A program made the translations under genes and the position numbers. Below are positions 35,103 to 43,173 of a stretch of DNA of 64,000 bases, piece by piece. Numbering within the stretch: position 1 is the first letter of the stretch; each line of letters opens with the position of its first letter. The notes under the pieces were generated by a model. It ran no database searches, was not told where the DNA came from, and saw nothing but the letters and a program-made list of their open reading frames with translations. The stretch comes from Verrucomicrobiia bacterium (lineage in GTDB: Bacteria > Verrucomicrobiota > Verrucomicrobiia > Palsa-1439), in contig JAJVHY010000020.1 of assembly GCA_022072455.1 (NCBI GenBank), positions 124,001-188,000 of the forward strand, read 5' to 3'.

Positions 35103-35864
35103 TCACAATCGGACCTTGAGCAGTTTTCGCTCATCCGTATCCCACAACCACAGCGGCTGTGGCTGACCGGCGCGCTCTTCACCAAGACAGACAAACCGCG
35201 TGCCTTCCACAAGCGCTTCATGTGTTCGATGGAAATGTCCAAATACCCACCCGCGCGGCCGGTAGTTCAATGCCCGCCACAACTCACGGAGTTCCAACTC
35301 ACCACAATCGTCCGGCGGTCCTGGATCGAACCCGGCCTTCACGACATGCTCAACCACACCGGCTTCCAACTCAGGGGAACAGCGCATTCCGATTCCCACC
35401 CCCGCCGGACAGGAGTGGGTGATGATCAGTTCCGGCTGCTCACAATTAAACAACTTGGCCGCCTGTTCCCGATGCTGCCGTAAAATGTAATTCGGAAACC
35501 GCCCCACCAAGTTGTGTTTCTGCGGCCGGTCCACATGCAATGCTCCGCCCAAAAATCCAACCGCAGACGAGCCGAACCGGCCGACCGACGGGCGTGGCTG
35601 GTAGATGAGGTTTGCCGTCGCCTTCCAACCTCGAGCCGCTCCCGTCAGCAAGGCGCGCCGCAACCACCGATGATCTTCGTGGTTGCCGTCGATCACATGC
35701 ACAGGCACCGGGAAGCGCGGGAGTTGGGCCATGTGCTCCTGATCAAAACCAAAGTCGCCCACCTGAATGGCGGCGGCAATCCCGACATCTGTTTGCGCCT
35801 GCCGCAACACCTCCGCCAATTCCTGGTGTTGACCATGGACATCGCCGACAATCAGGACGCGCAT
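35103..35864 (-). CDS. Calcineurin-like metallophosphoesterase
   Basis: A 253-residue phosphoesterase starting at the ATG at 35864. Metal-binding motifs occur in the family order: DVHGQ (8-12), GDFGFD, GNHED (near 65-69), a His before the CPAG segment (THSCPAG) and GHFH near 215. It may cleave phosphodiesters, cyclic nucleotides or dinucleoside polyphosphates. The start lies four bases from the stop of the upstream regulator gene on the same strand, so the two are likely cotranscribed. Confidence 0.8.
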   Translation of the reverse strand: MRVLIVGDVHGQHQELAEVLRQAQTDVGIAAAIQVGDFGFDQEHMAQLPRFPVPVHVIDGNHEDHRWLRRALLTGAARGWKATANLIYQPRPSVGRFGSSAVGFLGGALHVDRPQKHNLVGRFPNYILRQHREQAAKLFNCEQPELIITHSCPAGVGIGMRCSPELEAGVVEHVVKAGFDPGPPDDCGELELRELWRALNYRPRGWVFGHFHRTHEALVEGTRFVCLGEERAGQPQPLWLWDTDERKLLKVRL

Positions 35865-35868
35865 AAGT

Positions 35869-38349
35869 TCAAGTCGTCCGCGCGAAATCGGTTTCGAGGC
35901 GCGCCTGAAAAACGGCGATGTCGGCAAACACCTTCTTCAAGAGCGACCGCTCCAACTGGGTCAACTCCGCCAAGTTGATGTAATTATCCGGCGCCTCACC
36001 CCGGCTAACCTGCGCGCCTTGATGCGTCAGCCGTAGCTGCATGAGCGCGGTATAGGCCTGCGCCAATTCGTCGTGACTCGACGGTACCAGCACGCCTTGA
36101 TCGCGAAGCCGGGCGAGGCGTTCCAAGGTGTTGGTCTCGGCCAGATGATGCCGGAGTGCGTAGAGGCGGACGAAATTAACAAGCGGGATGATGGCGCTCT
36201 TGATGTTGAACGTGGCCGGGTGTTCTCCGCTGCTTTCGAGTTGGATGTTGCCAAAGAATCCGCGCGGCGCTTTGAACTGGAGCGTGCTCTGCGCCAGATG
36301 AAAGAAAAACACTGCCTGCCCGGGTTCGAGCAATTGCTGTAAATGTTGCCGTAATTCGGTCACGTGACCGGCCTCCCCATAAGCACAGCGGAAATCGAAA
36401 AAGATGTTCACGTCCAGCAGATCTTGCGGGTTGGCGGCCGTCACACAGTCGGTGAAATATTGCCGCCACCGGCTCAACGGCTGACACCACTTCGGATTGC
36501 TGGCCATCGTTTCACCTTTACAGCGCCGGTAGCCGACTTGATCCAGCCAACCGCAGACTTTTTCACCCAGTTGAAGAAAGTACGGTTGCGCCTCAACTCC
36601 ATCGGCGTAAATGATGGCATTGTCCTGGTCGGTGGCCAGGGTCTGCTCGCCCCGCGCCACGCTGCCGAACGCCACGAATGTATACGGCACCGGTGGCGGC
36701 CCCAGCTCCGCTTCCGCCAACCCGATCAGCCGCACCGTCACGGCATCCGCCACACTCGACATGATGCGCGTGACGTGCTCCACGCGCGTCCCGGCATCCA
36801 ACAACGAACGGACCAAGTGCGGCAGTTTCACGCCACAGTCTTTGAGCTCCTCGGGTGACTGCGCTTGCTCAATCTCGCCCAGCAATAAACCGACCGCATG
36901 GCGTTGTGCATGGAGAATTTCAGTGCCAGCCAGCACCCCCAAGGTGGCCCCGCTTTCCGCGGTGACGACCAGGTGCTGAAGCCCCCGTTCCTGCATCAGA
37001 CGGGCAGCTTCGAACAGCAACGCATGACCGGCGATCCGAACCAACGGTGCGCTCATGATCGTCGCGACTGACTGCGTCGGTGACCGGCCCACCGCCAACA
37101 CCCGGTCCCGCAGGTCGCGATCAGTGACGATGCCCACCGGCTCACCCGCTGGCGTTGTCACCAGAATCGCACTGACTTTCGCGCGCGCCATCGCCGCCGC
37201 GGCTTTGTGGATCGGCGTTTCCAGTTCACACGCAAGCTGACTGAGCGCCGCCGCCTTGACCGGCCGGGTGGTCAACGGCAATGTCGTCTGCAACTCCGCC
37301 AACAACCGCGCGACGGTTTGCTCCGTTTGTTTGTGAGCCGTGACATCTTTGAGCGAGAGAATCTGACCGGTTTTATCGCCAATCGTCACCGGTGCCGTCG
37401 TCAGCAACACATCACTGACAGTCCCGGTCTTGCTCAGCAATTTCGCGTGATCCGCCGAGACCGGCTGGATGATCCTGTCCAAGGTGAGGTCGTGCAACTC
37501 GGTCTCCGTATACCCCAAGCGCGCCAGCAACGTTTGGTTCGCATACACCGGCCGGTCGTGGAGGGTCATCAACACACCCTCCGTCGTTCCTTCGACCAAG
37601 AGCCGGTATTTTTCCTCCGAAGCGCGCAATGCCATCTCCGCCTGCCACCGCCGTCGTTCCAGTTGCAACCCTTGGTGGGCAATGTACGCCAGCAAACCGG
37701 CAATCCCGATCGAGATCACCACCGCGATCTGAATCACCCGCTGCGTGACCTGCCGCACCTCGGCGTGAACATCATCAAGATAAATGCCGGTGCCGATGAT
37801 CCACCCCCACGGCGCGAAACCTTTCACATAGGAAAGCTTCGGTGCCACCCGCTGCTCGTTGTCATTCCACTGCCAGAGGTAATCCGTGTACCCATCTCCT
37901 TGGGCGCGCACCAACGCGGCAAACTCGACAAAGAGCTTCTTACCGGCGGGGTCGGTGTAGGTGGATAAAGCCTGACCGTTTAACTCCGGCCGGTACGGGT
38001 GCATGATCATGCGCGGCTCGCCATCGGTAATCCAAAAATACCCCTTCCCATCGTCGCCATACCGCAGCCGTTGAACGCGGGTACTGGCGGCTTGTTGGGC
38101 CGCGGCGCGCGTCAGGCTGCCGGCGGTTTCCTGTTCATGCAATGCCGCCAGTTCACTCCACGCCGTCTGCGTCAACTCCCGGATCATCTCCTTCTTCCGC
38201 TCCACGATGTTCCGCCGCATCGTCGGAATGACCACGGCAAAAATCAGTCCGAGGCACAGCGCCAAGGTCAGGAGCACCGGCGAGACAATGTTGACCAGAA
38301 AATGCCGCCAATTCAGGCGCGGTCGCTGCGCGGTATCGGCTTGCAGCAT
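35869..38349 (-). CDS. Cache-PAS-CBS-DUF294 sensor/nucleotidyltransferase
   Basis: An 826-residue membrane regulator. Residues about 15-40 form a first transmembrane helix, followed by a sCache-type periplasmic sensor (about 45-205, with GDDGKGYFWITDGEPRMIMHP) and a second helix (about 208-228). A PAS domain follows (about 240-345), then two CBS domains (about 355-475; AILVTTPAGEPVGIVTDRDL is the first), then the DUF294 putative nucleotidyltransferase (FGSVARGEQTLATDQDNAII, the G-S-x10-DxD pattern of GlnD-like enzymes) with its C-terminal helical domain. DUF294 proteins with CBS domains are often found beside SSS-type symporters and are thought to control them. Activity on a protein or nucleotide is unknown. 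Confidence 0.82.
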   Translation of the reverse strand: MLQADTAQRPRLNWRHFLVNIVSPVLLTLALCLGLIFAVVIPTMRRNIVERKKEMIRELTQTAWSELAALHEQETAGSLTRAAAQQAASTRVQRLRYGDDGKGYFWITDGEPRMIMHPYRPELNGQALSTYTDPAGKKLFVEFAALVRAQGDGYTDYLWQWNDNEQRVAPKLSYVKGFAPWGWIIGTGIYLDDVHAEVRQVTQRVIQIAVVISIGIAGLLAYIAHQGLQLERRRWQAEMALRASEEKYRLLVEGTTEGVLMTLHDRPVYANQTLLARLGYTETELHDLTLDRIIQPVSADHAKLLSKTGTVSDVLLTTAPVTIGDKTGQILSLKDVTAHKQTEQTVARLLAELQTTLPLTTRPVKAAALSQLACELETPIHKAAAAMARAKVSAILVTTPAGEPVGIVTDRDLRDRVLAVGRSPTQSVATIMSAPLVRIAGHALLFEAARLMQERGLQHLVVTAESGATLGVLAGTEILHAQRHAVGLLLGEIEQAQSPEELKDCGVKLPHLVRSLLDAGTRVEHVTRIMSSVADAVTVRLIGLAEAELGPPPVPYTFVAFGSVARGEQTLATDQDNAIIYADGVEAQPYFLQLGEKVCGWLDQVGYRRCKGETMASNPKWCQPLSRWRQYFTDCVTAANPQDLLDVNIFFDFRCAYGEAGHVTELRQHLQQLLEPGQAVFFFHLAQSTLQFKAPRGFFGNIQLESSGEHPATFNIKSAIIPLVNFVRLYALRHHLAETNTLERLARLRDQGVLVPSSHDELAQAYTALMQLRLTHQGAQVSRGEAPDNYINLAELTQLERSLLKKVFADIAVFQARLETDFARTT

Positions 38350-38401
38350 GCCGTGATTATAGGGATTGCCGGAACGAACTCAACGGGATAAAACACGCGC
38401 C

Positions 38402-38920
38402 ATGCAAGACCAACTCAAAGCCGCCGTCCGCGACGTACCCGATTTCCCGATCAAGGGCATCCTCTTCAAGGACATCACGCCCATCTTGCAAGACCCGAAA
38501 CTCTTCCGTCTCGCCGTGGATACCATCGCCGACCGGCAAAAGGGCAAGAACCTCAAAGCCGTCGTCGGCATCGACGCCCGGGGGTTCATCTTTGCCGGCG
38601 CCGTGGCCTACAAACTCGGCATCGGTTTTGTTCCCGTCCGCAAAAAAGGCAAACTCCCCTACAAAACCGTCGTCACCAGCTACACCCTCGAATACGGCAG
38701 CGAAACCAGCGAGATGCACATTGACGCCATCAACAAGGGCGACAACGTCATCATCGTGGACGACCTCCTCGCCACCGGCGGCACCGCGATGGCCGCGGCA
38801 ACGTTGGTGAAAAAACTCGGTGGCAACATTGCCGAGATCGATTTTCTCATCGAACTCGCCTTCCTCAAAGGCCGTGAACGCCTCCGCGACTACCCGATCT
38901 TCTCTGCCATCCAATACTGA
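38402..38920 (+). CDS. apt: Adenine phosphoribosyltransferase
   Basis: A 172-residue purine-salvage enzyme that converts adenine and PRPP to AMP. The ATG at 38402 gives MQDQLKAAVRDVPDFPIKGI. The PRPP-binding loop VIIVDDLLATGGTAMAA lies near 118-134, and the FKDITPIL and IDARGFIFAGAVAYKLG segments are family hallmarks. Length is standard. The divergent regulator gene begins 53 bp away on the other strand. The stop overlaps the next open frame. Confidence 0.95.
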   Translation: MQDQLKAAVRDVPDFPIKGILFKDITPILQDPKLFRLAVDTIADRQKGKNLKAVVGIDARGFIFAGAVAYKLGIGFVPVRKKGKLPYKTVVTSYTLEYGSETSEMHIDAINKGDNVIIVDDLLATGGTAMAAATLVKKLGGNIAEIDFLIELAFLKGRERLRDYPIFSAIQY

Positions 38921-39647
38921 GCTGGCGTCAATCGTCGCCGCCCACCTCGCCCGGCAAGCACGGCACGAGAAGCATCCCGTCATTGATTTCCTCTTCGAGT
39001 ACTACACTCACCGGCCCGCCCAACTGCTCCGCTATAGCCCCGGCAAATCTCCCCTTCCCGCCGAACGCCGCCGCGCCGCCGAGTGGATTGCCAATCTCCT
39101 CGAAGCCACACTCCACCGACCACCCCAATTCGCCTGCCATGGCTTGCACGAATGGGCGATGGTCTACCGCGGTGAAGCCCGCCGGCATGACCTTCCCCTG
39201 CGCCTCTCCCAAGCTGAAATTGACGCCCTCGTTGAATCCTTGCCGGTCAACTGCACGCACTTCGACGCCTACCGGTTCTTCACCCCTTCCGCCCTCCCGC
39301 TGAACCGCGTCCCGGTCACCCGCGAATCCCAACAGGCTTTCGAGCAACCCGGCTGCCTGCACGCCAACATGGATCTCTACAAGTGGGCCTACAAATTCCA
39401 GCCCTGGTTACCGAGCGACCTGATGGTGGACGCGTTCCTCCTCGCCGTGGAAATTCGCGAAGTGGACATGCGCGCCACCCCCTACGACCTCACCCGGTAT
39501 GGCTACGCCCCGATTCCGATTGAGACCCCCGCCGGCCGGCAGGAATACCAACGCTTCCAGCAAGAATTATTCAGCAAGGCTCAGGCGCTCCGCACGCGAC
39601 TGCTGAACGCCTACCGGCGACTGCTTGCGTCGGGGCCGCGCGCCTGA
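38820..39647 (+). CDS. Conserved hypothetical protein (start unclear)
   Basis: Residues from about ELASIVAAHLARQARHEKHP (near 38917) to the end look real and resemble a family sometimes labelled '3-methyladenine DNA glycosylase' by automatic pipelines, although no glycosylase motif is visible. Recurring features: VIDFLFEYYTHRPAQLLRY, FACHGLHEWAMVYRGEARRHDLP, CTHFDAYRFFTP, and EQPGCLHANMDLYKWAYK. The only standard start in frame is the GTG at 38820, giving a 101-bp overlap with apt; otherwise a CTG near 38904 or 38923 would be needed. Function is unknown. Confidence 0.6.
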   Translation: MATLPRSIFSSNSPSSKAVNASATTRSSLPSNTELASIVAAHLARQARHEKHPVIDFLFEYYTHRPAQLLRYSPGKSPLPAERRRAAEWIANLLEATLHRPPQFACHGLHEWAMVYRGEARRHDLPLRLSQAEIDALVESLPVNCTHFDAYRFFTPSALPLNRVPVTRESQQAFEQPGCLHANMDLYKWAYKFQPWLPSDLMVDAFLLAVEIREVDMRATPYDLTRYGYAPIPIETPAGRQEYQRFQQELFSKAQALRTRLLNAYRRLLASGPRA

Positions 39648-39678
39648 AGATTTTCGGAGAAGGCTGTTGGCAATCAGT

Positions 39679-41226
39679 CTATCGAGGGCGGGAGCGGCCT
39701 CTTGGCCGGTCGGGCGTTGGCGTCCAGCGACAGGTTATCACTGTGCCGCGTTTGGCGACCGACCGGATGGAGAGGGTCGCGCCAATCACCTTCGCCCGGT
39801 ATTTCATGATAGACAAGCCCAGGCCCGCGGTGCGGCGCGCCCGGGCCGGCAGCCCGCACCCGTCGTCGTGGACGTGGAGGCTCAGGGTCTTGCCGGTGTG
39901 TTTCAGTTCGATCACAATCTGCCGGGCCCGGGCGTGCTTGACGGCATTGGCAACGGCTTCCTGCGCGATCCGGTAGAGGTGGGCGGCCGCGGTCTCATCG
40001 GTCAGCAGGACCGGCGCGGGACAATGGAAACGGCACGGGATGCGAAACAGTTTCGCAGTCGAATGGGCCAACTCCGTCAGCGCGGCCGTGAGGCCTTCCG
40101 GTTCCTGGCGGACGGGGTGCAAGCCGCGCGCCACACTCCGTAATTGTTCAATCGCGGTGCCGAGTTCGTCGTGAACCCTCATTGCCATGGGGGTCGTGTG
40201 GTGCTTGGTGGCGGCGAGTTGGTGGTGCAGGTTGGCGCTGAGGAAGCGGACTGCCGCGAGTAGTTGGCCGAGGCTGTCATGCAGTTCTTGGCCGATCCGC
40301 CGCTGTTCGCGTTCACTGATCTCGAGGAGCTGCAGCTCCACCCGGTTGCGCTGGGTGACTTCGCGGCGGAGGTCGTTGGCCAGTCGTTGCAGAGTCGCGG
40401 TGCGGTCCTGCACTTGGCGCTCCAAGTCAGCGGCGGATTGGCGGAGGGCGGCCTCGGCGCGTTTCTGATCCTCGACGTCGGCAGCGCAACCCACCCACAT
40501 GATGACTTTGCCGGTGGCATCCCGAACCGGCAGGGCGCGGGCCAAATGCCACCGGTATTGACCATCGTGCCGCCGCAACCGGTACTCGACGTCGTACGGA
40601 TCGCTGGTTTGCGCGGTGCGGACGGTTTCGCGGGCAATCCGTTGTTCGTCATCCGGATGAAGGGCTTTTTGCCACATGTCGCCGAGGGTTTTTTCGGGGC
40701 CAGCGCCGGTGTAGTCGTACCAGCGGTGGTTGCAGTATTCGGCTTCGCCTTTCGCGTTGCATTGCCACGCCAACATCGGGATGGACTCGATCATCAGCCG
40801 GAAGCGGTCTTGCGACAGGCGTAAGGCGTCCTCGACCTTCTTGCTGGCGGCAATGTCGCGCACGAGACCACAGATAAACTCGGCGCCGTCCAGACAAAGA
40901 TAGTGGGCGTGGACTTCCACATCGACTACGTGGCCATCCTTGGTGCGGTGCCGAGCTTCGAAAAGCACGCTGCCCCGCGCTTGGATTTCGTTCCAGCGCC
41001 GGTCAAGGTCCGCCGCTGGGAACTCCAAATCCACTTCGTGCACCGTCATCTGGAGCAGTTCCGCGCGGGTGTAGCCGAGCAGCCGGGACGCGGCAGCGTT
41101 GACCTCGACGAACCGGCCTTGCCGGTCCACCCAGAACGCGCCCGTGTTGAGGTGATCGAAAGTTGACTTCGCAAACTGTTGCGCGCGCTGCCCGGCCTGC
41201 CCTGCTGGTTCGTTCCCGGTCGACAT
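39679..41226 (-). CDS. PAS-domain sensor histidine kinase (HisKA_3 type)
   Basis: A 515-residue soluble kinase; the ATG at 41226 is the first with conserved-looking sequence downstream. Two PAS domains (about 20-135 and 145-275; the second has YCNHRWYDYTGAGPEK and its PAC tail) are followed by a coiled-coil linker and the HisKA_3 dimerisation box QRRIGQELHDSLGQLLAAVR, whose His is the phosphorylation site. The ATPase domain has the N box ...QEAVANAVKHA and the G1 box DDGCGLP. This is the NarX/DegS type, whose partner is normally a LuxR-type response regulator. None lies next to it, so it is an orphan in this window. Confidence 0.88.
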   Translation of the reverse strand: MSTGNEPAGQAGQRAQQFAKSTFDHLNTGAFWVDRQGRFVEVNAAASRLLGYTRAELLQMTVHEVDLEFPAADLDRRWNEIQARGSVLFEARHRTKDGHVVDVEVHAHYLCLDGAEFICGLVRDIAASKKVEDALRLSQDRFRLMIESIPMLAWQCNAKGEAEYCNHRWYDYTGAGPEKTLGDMWQKALHPDDEQRIARETVRTAQTSDPYDVEYRLRRHDGQYRWHLARALPVRDATGKVIMWVGCAADVEDQKRAEAALRQSAADLERQVQDRTATLQRLANDLRREVTQRNRVELQLLEISEREQRRIGQELHDSLGQLLAAVRFLSANLHHQLAATKHHTTPMAMRVHDELGTAIEQLRSVARGLHPVRQEPEGLTAALTELAHSTAKLFRIPCRFHCPAPVLLTDETAAAHLYRIAQEAVANAVKHARARQIVIELKHTGKTLSLHVHDDGCGLPARARRTAGLGLSIMKYRAKVIGATLSIRSVAKRGTVITCRWTPTPDRPRGRSRPR

Positions 41227-41343
41227 AGTCCGTGAAAAGCGAGTCAACTCCGCACCGCCATGCCGGTCAAGACATTTGTGGTCAAGTGGCCAGTCGGTCA
41301 ACCACCACACTGTCGGCAGCGCTGCGTTGGGCCGCCCACACGC

Positions 41344-42240
41344 TCAATGGCTGGCGGGGGTTGGGGCTGGATTCCACCAGCACCTCCCCTTCCCTGCCAT
41401 CGCCGCCACGGCCCGCCGGCGGGTGTCCGCCAGTTGTACCGGCGTCAACGGTTTAAACTCGCGCGCCGCTGCGAATACCGCGTCTTGTTCGTTTGGAAAA
41501 CTCATCCCAAGCAATGTGACATCCGGGTCCAAGGTCAGCGTGTAACGCAGACACTCCGCCACGCTCAGCCGTGGCAAAGTCGCCCCACCGGCATCACTGC
41601 CGCCAGAACTGAGTTTCCCACGTGGACGATTCGACAGTGGCTGGTTGTAGCCTTCGGTGTCGCCGAGCAGCTTGCCGGCGCCGAAGGTTTTGAAGCAGAC
41701 CGTACCGACGTTGTGGTGCCGGGCCAACGGGAGAATCTCCGTCACATACCGGTCATCCACATACGCACCAACCGGGAACATCACGACGTCGCAGTGACCG
41801 CTGGGAATCGCGACGCGCAGCACCTCCGGGTTGTGACACGAGATACCACGGCGGCCGCTTAGCTCATCAAACCGGAGTTTGCGCCATTGCTCCAGTGTGC
41901 AGACCCCGTGGAAGACAAACAAATCGGGAGTGGTGCCGAGACGCTGGAGACTGGCCGCTACTTGGGGCGCGACCGGGTTTTCCAAATCATCAATTTTATC
42001 AATGAGGAAAACGCCCTCGCGGCGCCCTTTCAAAGCCGTCCCGACGATCTCCTCGCTGTAACCGTTTTCGTAACTCGGCGCGGTATCAATCAGATTCAAA
42101 CCGGCTTCCAGCGCGCGGTGGATTGTCTTCACGCAGTCAGCCAGCGGAACATTCCGATCCGCGAGGTCGCCGATCCCGAGTTGTGTGGCGCGGAAACCGG
42201 TTCGTCCCAACTCCCGGCGGGGGTGAAACTGCGGGGTCAT
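41344..42240 (-). CDS. Aldo/keto reductase family protein
   Basis: A 298-residue (beta/alpha)8 protein. LGRTGFRATQLGIG at the N-terminus, ALEAGLNLIDTAPSYENGYSEEIVG (the Asp/Tyr catalytic pair) and the HCDVVMFPVGAY / GTVCFKTFGAG strands are AKR hallmarks. The C-terminal NADPH-binding segment is less typical. It probably reduces a carbonyl in central metabolism. The start overlaps the preceding gene by four bases (ATGA), so it is the last gene of the nine-gene operon. Confidence 0.8.
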   Translation of the reverse strand: MTPQFHPRRELGRTGFRATQLGIGDLADRNVPLADCVKTIHRALEAGLNLIDTAPSYENGYSEEIVGTALKGRREGVFLIDKIDDLENPVAPQVAASLQRLGTTPDLFVFHGVCTLEQWRKLRFDELSGRRGISCHNPEVLRVAIPSGHCDVVMFPVGAYVDDRYVTEILPLARHHNVGTVCFKTFGAGKLLGDTEGYNQPLSNRPRGKLSSGGSDAGGATLPRLSVAECLRYTLTLDPDVTLLGMSFPNEQDAVFAAAREFKPLTPVQLADTRRRAVAAMAGKGRCWWNPAPTPASH

Positions 42241-42638
42241 TGCAGCAGACTTCCCAGCCAGCGCACGTCGTCCTTGTGAAGTTGTTGTATCTGCCCCAAC
42301 TGCGAACGCACGGACTTCAATGCCGGTTCGTCGAGAAGCGTTCCGATGCCATCAATGATATGCCGCTGGGCCGATTGCACCATGTCCGTCGCGTCGGCAA
42401 ACGATTCGGGCGTGAGTTTCAACGTGAATCGCGTGCTCGGGATATCGGTCGGCCGGCCACCCACGACACGGATTGCGTTCGCAAGAGTGACACAATTGAG
42501 GCTGCAATCTTTGCGGACACGTTTGAGGACTTCGAGTTGACCGGGTTCGTCACTCAACGCTTCGGCGCGGCGCAACACGCGGACGCACGCCCACTCATCA
42601 GCGAGCACCTCGTTTAATTTGGCGACAACATCAGCCAC
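42237..42638 (-). CDS. Ferritin-like four-helix protein
   Basis: A 133-residue protein predicted to be almost all helix. VLADEWACVRVLRRAEALSD, KRVRKDCSLNCVTLANAI, and AQRHIIDGIGTLLDEPALK look like the helices of small ferritin-like or DUF2383-type bundles, and several Glu/His positions could bind metal, but the canonical ExxH pairs are incomplete. Function is unknown. It overlaps NUDIX upstream by eight bases and the aldo/keto reductase downstream by four. Confidence 0.55.
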   Translation of the reverse strand: MADVVAKLNEVLADEWACVRVLRRAEALSDEPGQLEVLKRVRKDCSLNCVTLANAIRVVGGRPTDIPSTRFTLKLTPESFADATDMVQSAQRHIIDGIGTLLDEPALKSVRSQLGQIQQLHKDDVRWLGSLLQ

Positions 42639-43173
42639 GGCGATACATATCTAACCAGTAAAACCCGCCAATGACAATCCCGTGCATGATCTTGCCGGTC
42701 CGGATCAATCCGGCCACATCTCGCAACGGCACCAACCGCACGATGATATCCTCGGCGTGATCAAGTTGCATCTCAGCAACTTTGCGGCAGCCAGTTGCCA
42801 GAACGTAATGTTGCCGGTTGTGCTGAATGGCGGGATTTGGAAACACCGTGCCCAACCGCTCGACCTTGGCCGGGGCATAGCCGGTTTCTTCCAGCAACTC
42901 GCGCCGCGCAGCCGCCTCGATTCCCTCGCCCTCGTCCATCAATCCGCCGGGAGTTTCCAATTCGACGGTGCGCGTCCCGTGGCGCCATTGTTCGATCATC
43001 ACGACCTGGTCGTCATCAGTCAGGGGGATGACGTTGACCCAATCCGACTGTTCGAGAACGTACATGTCGTGAGGGTGGCCGGTGCGGGGATTGATCACAG
43101 TATCGCGGCGCACTTTGAAAATGCGTCCGTCCAACGCAGTCTCCGACCGTTGAACTGGCCAGGGTTTGATCAC
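42631..43173 (-). CDS. NUDIX hydrolase (ADP-ribose pyrophosphatase-like)
   Basis: A 180-residue enzyme. I chose the GTG at 43173, which overlaps the ispG stop by four bases (GTGA); it gives the start VIKPWPVQRSETALDGRIFKV. The Nudix box is complete: GGLMDEGEGIEAAARRELLEETGYA, with the REUxEE metal ligands, preceded by the VELETP motif of ADP-ribose pyrophosphatases (NudF-like). It likely hydrolyses ADP-ribose or nucleoside-diphosphate sugars in the cytoplasm. Confidence 0.88.
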   Translation of the reverse strand: MIKPWPVQRSETALDGRIFKVRRDTVINPRTGHPHDMYVLEQSDWVNVIPLTDDDQVVMIEQWRHGTRTVELETPGGLMDEGEGIEAAARRELLEETGYAPAKVERLGTVFPNPAIQHNRQHYVLATGCRKVAEMQLDHAEDIIVRLVPLRDVAGLIRTGKIMHGIVIGGFYWLDMYRRG

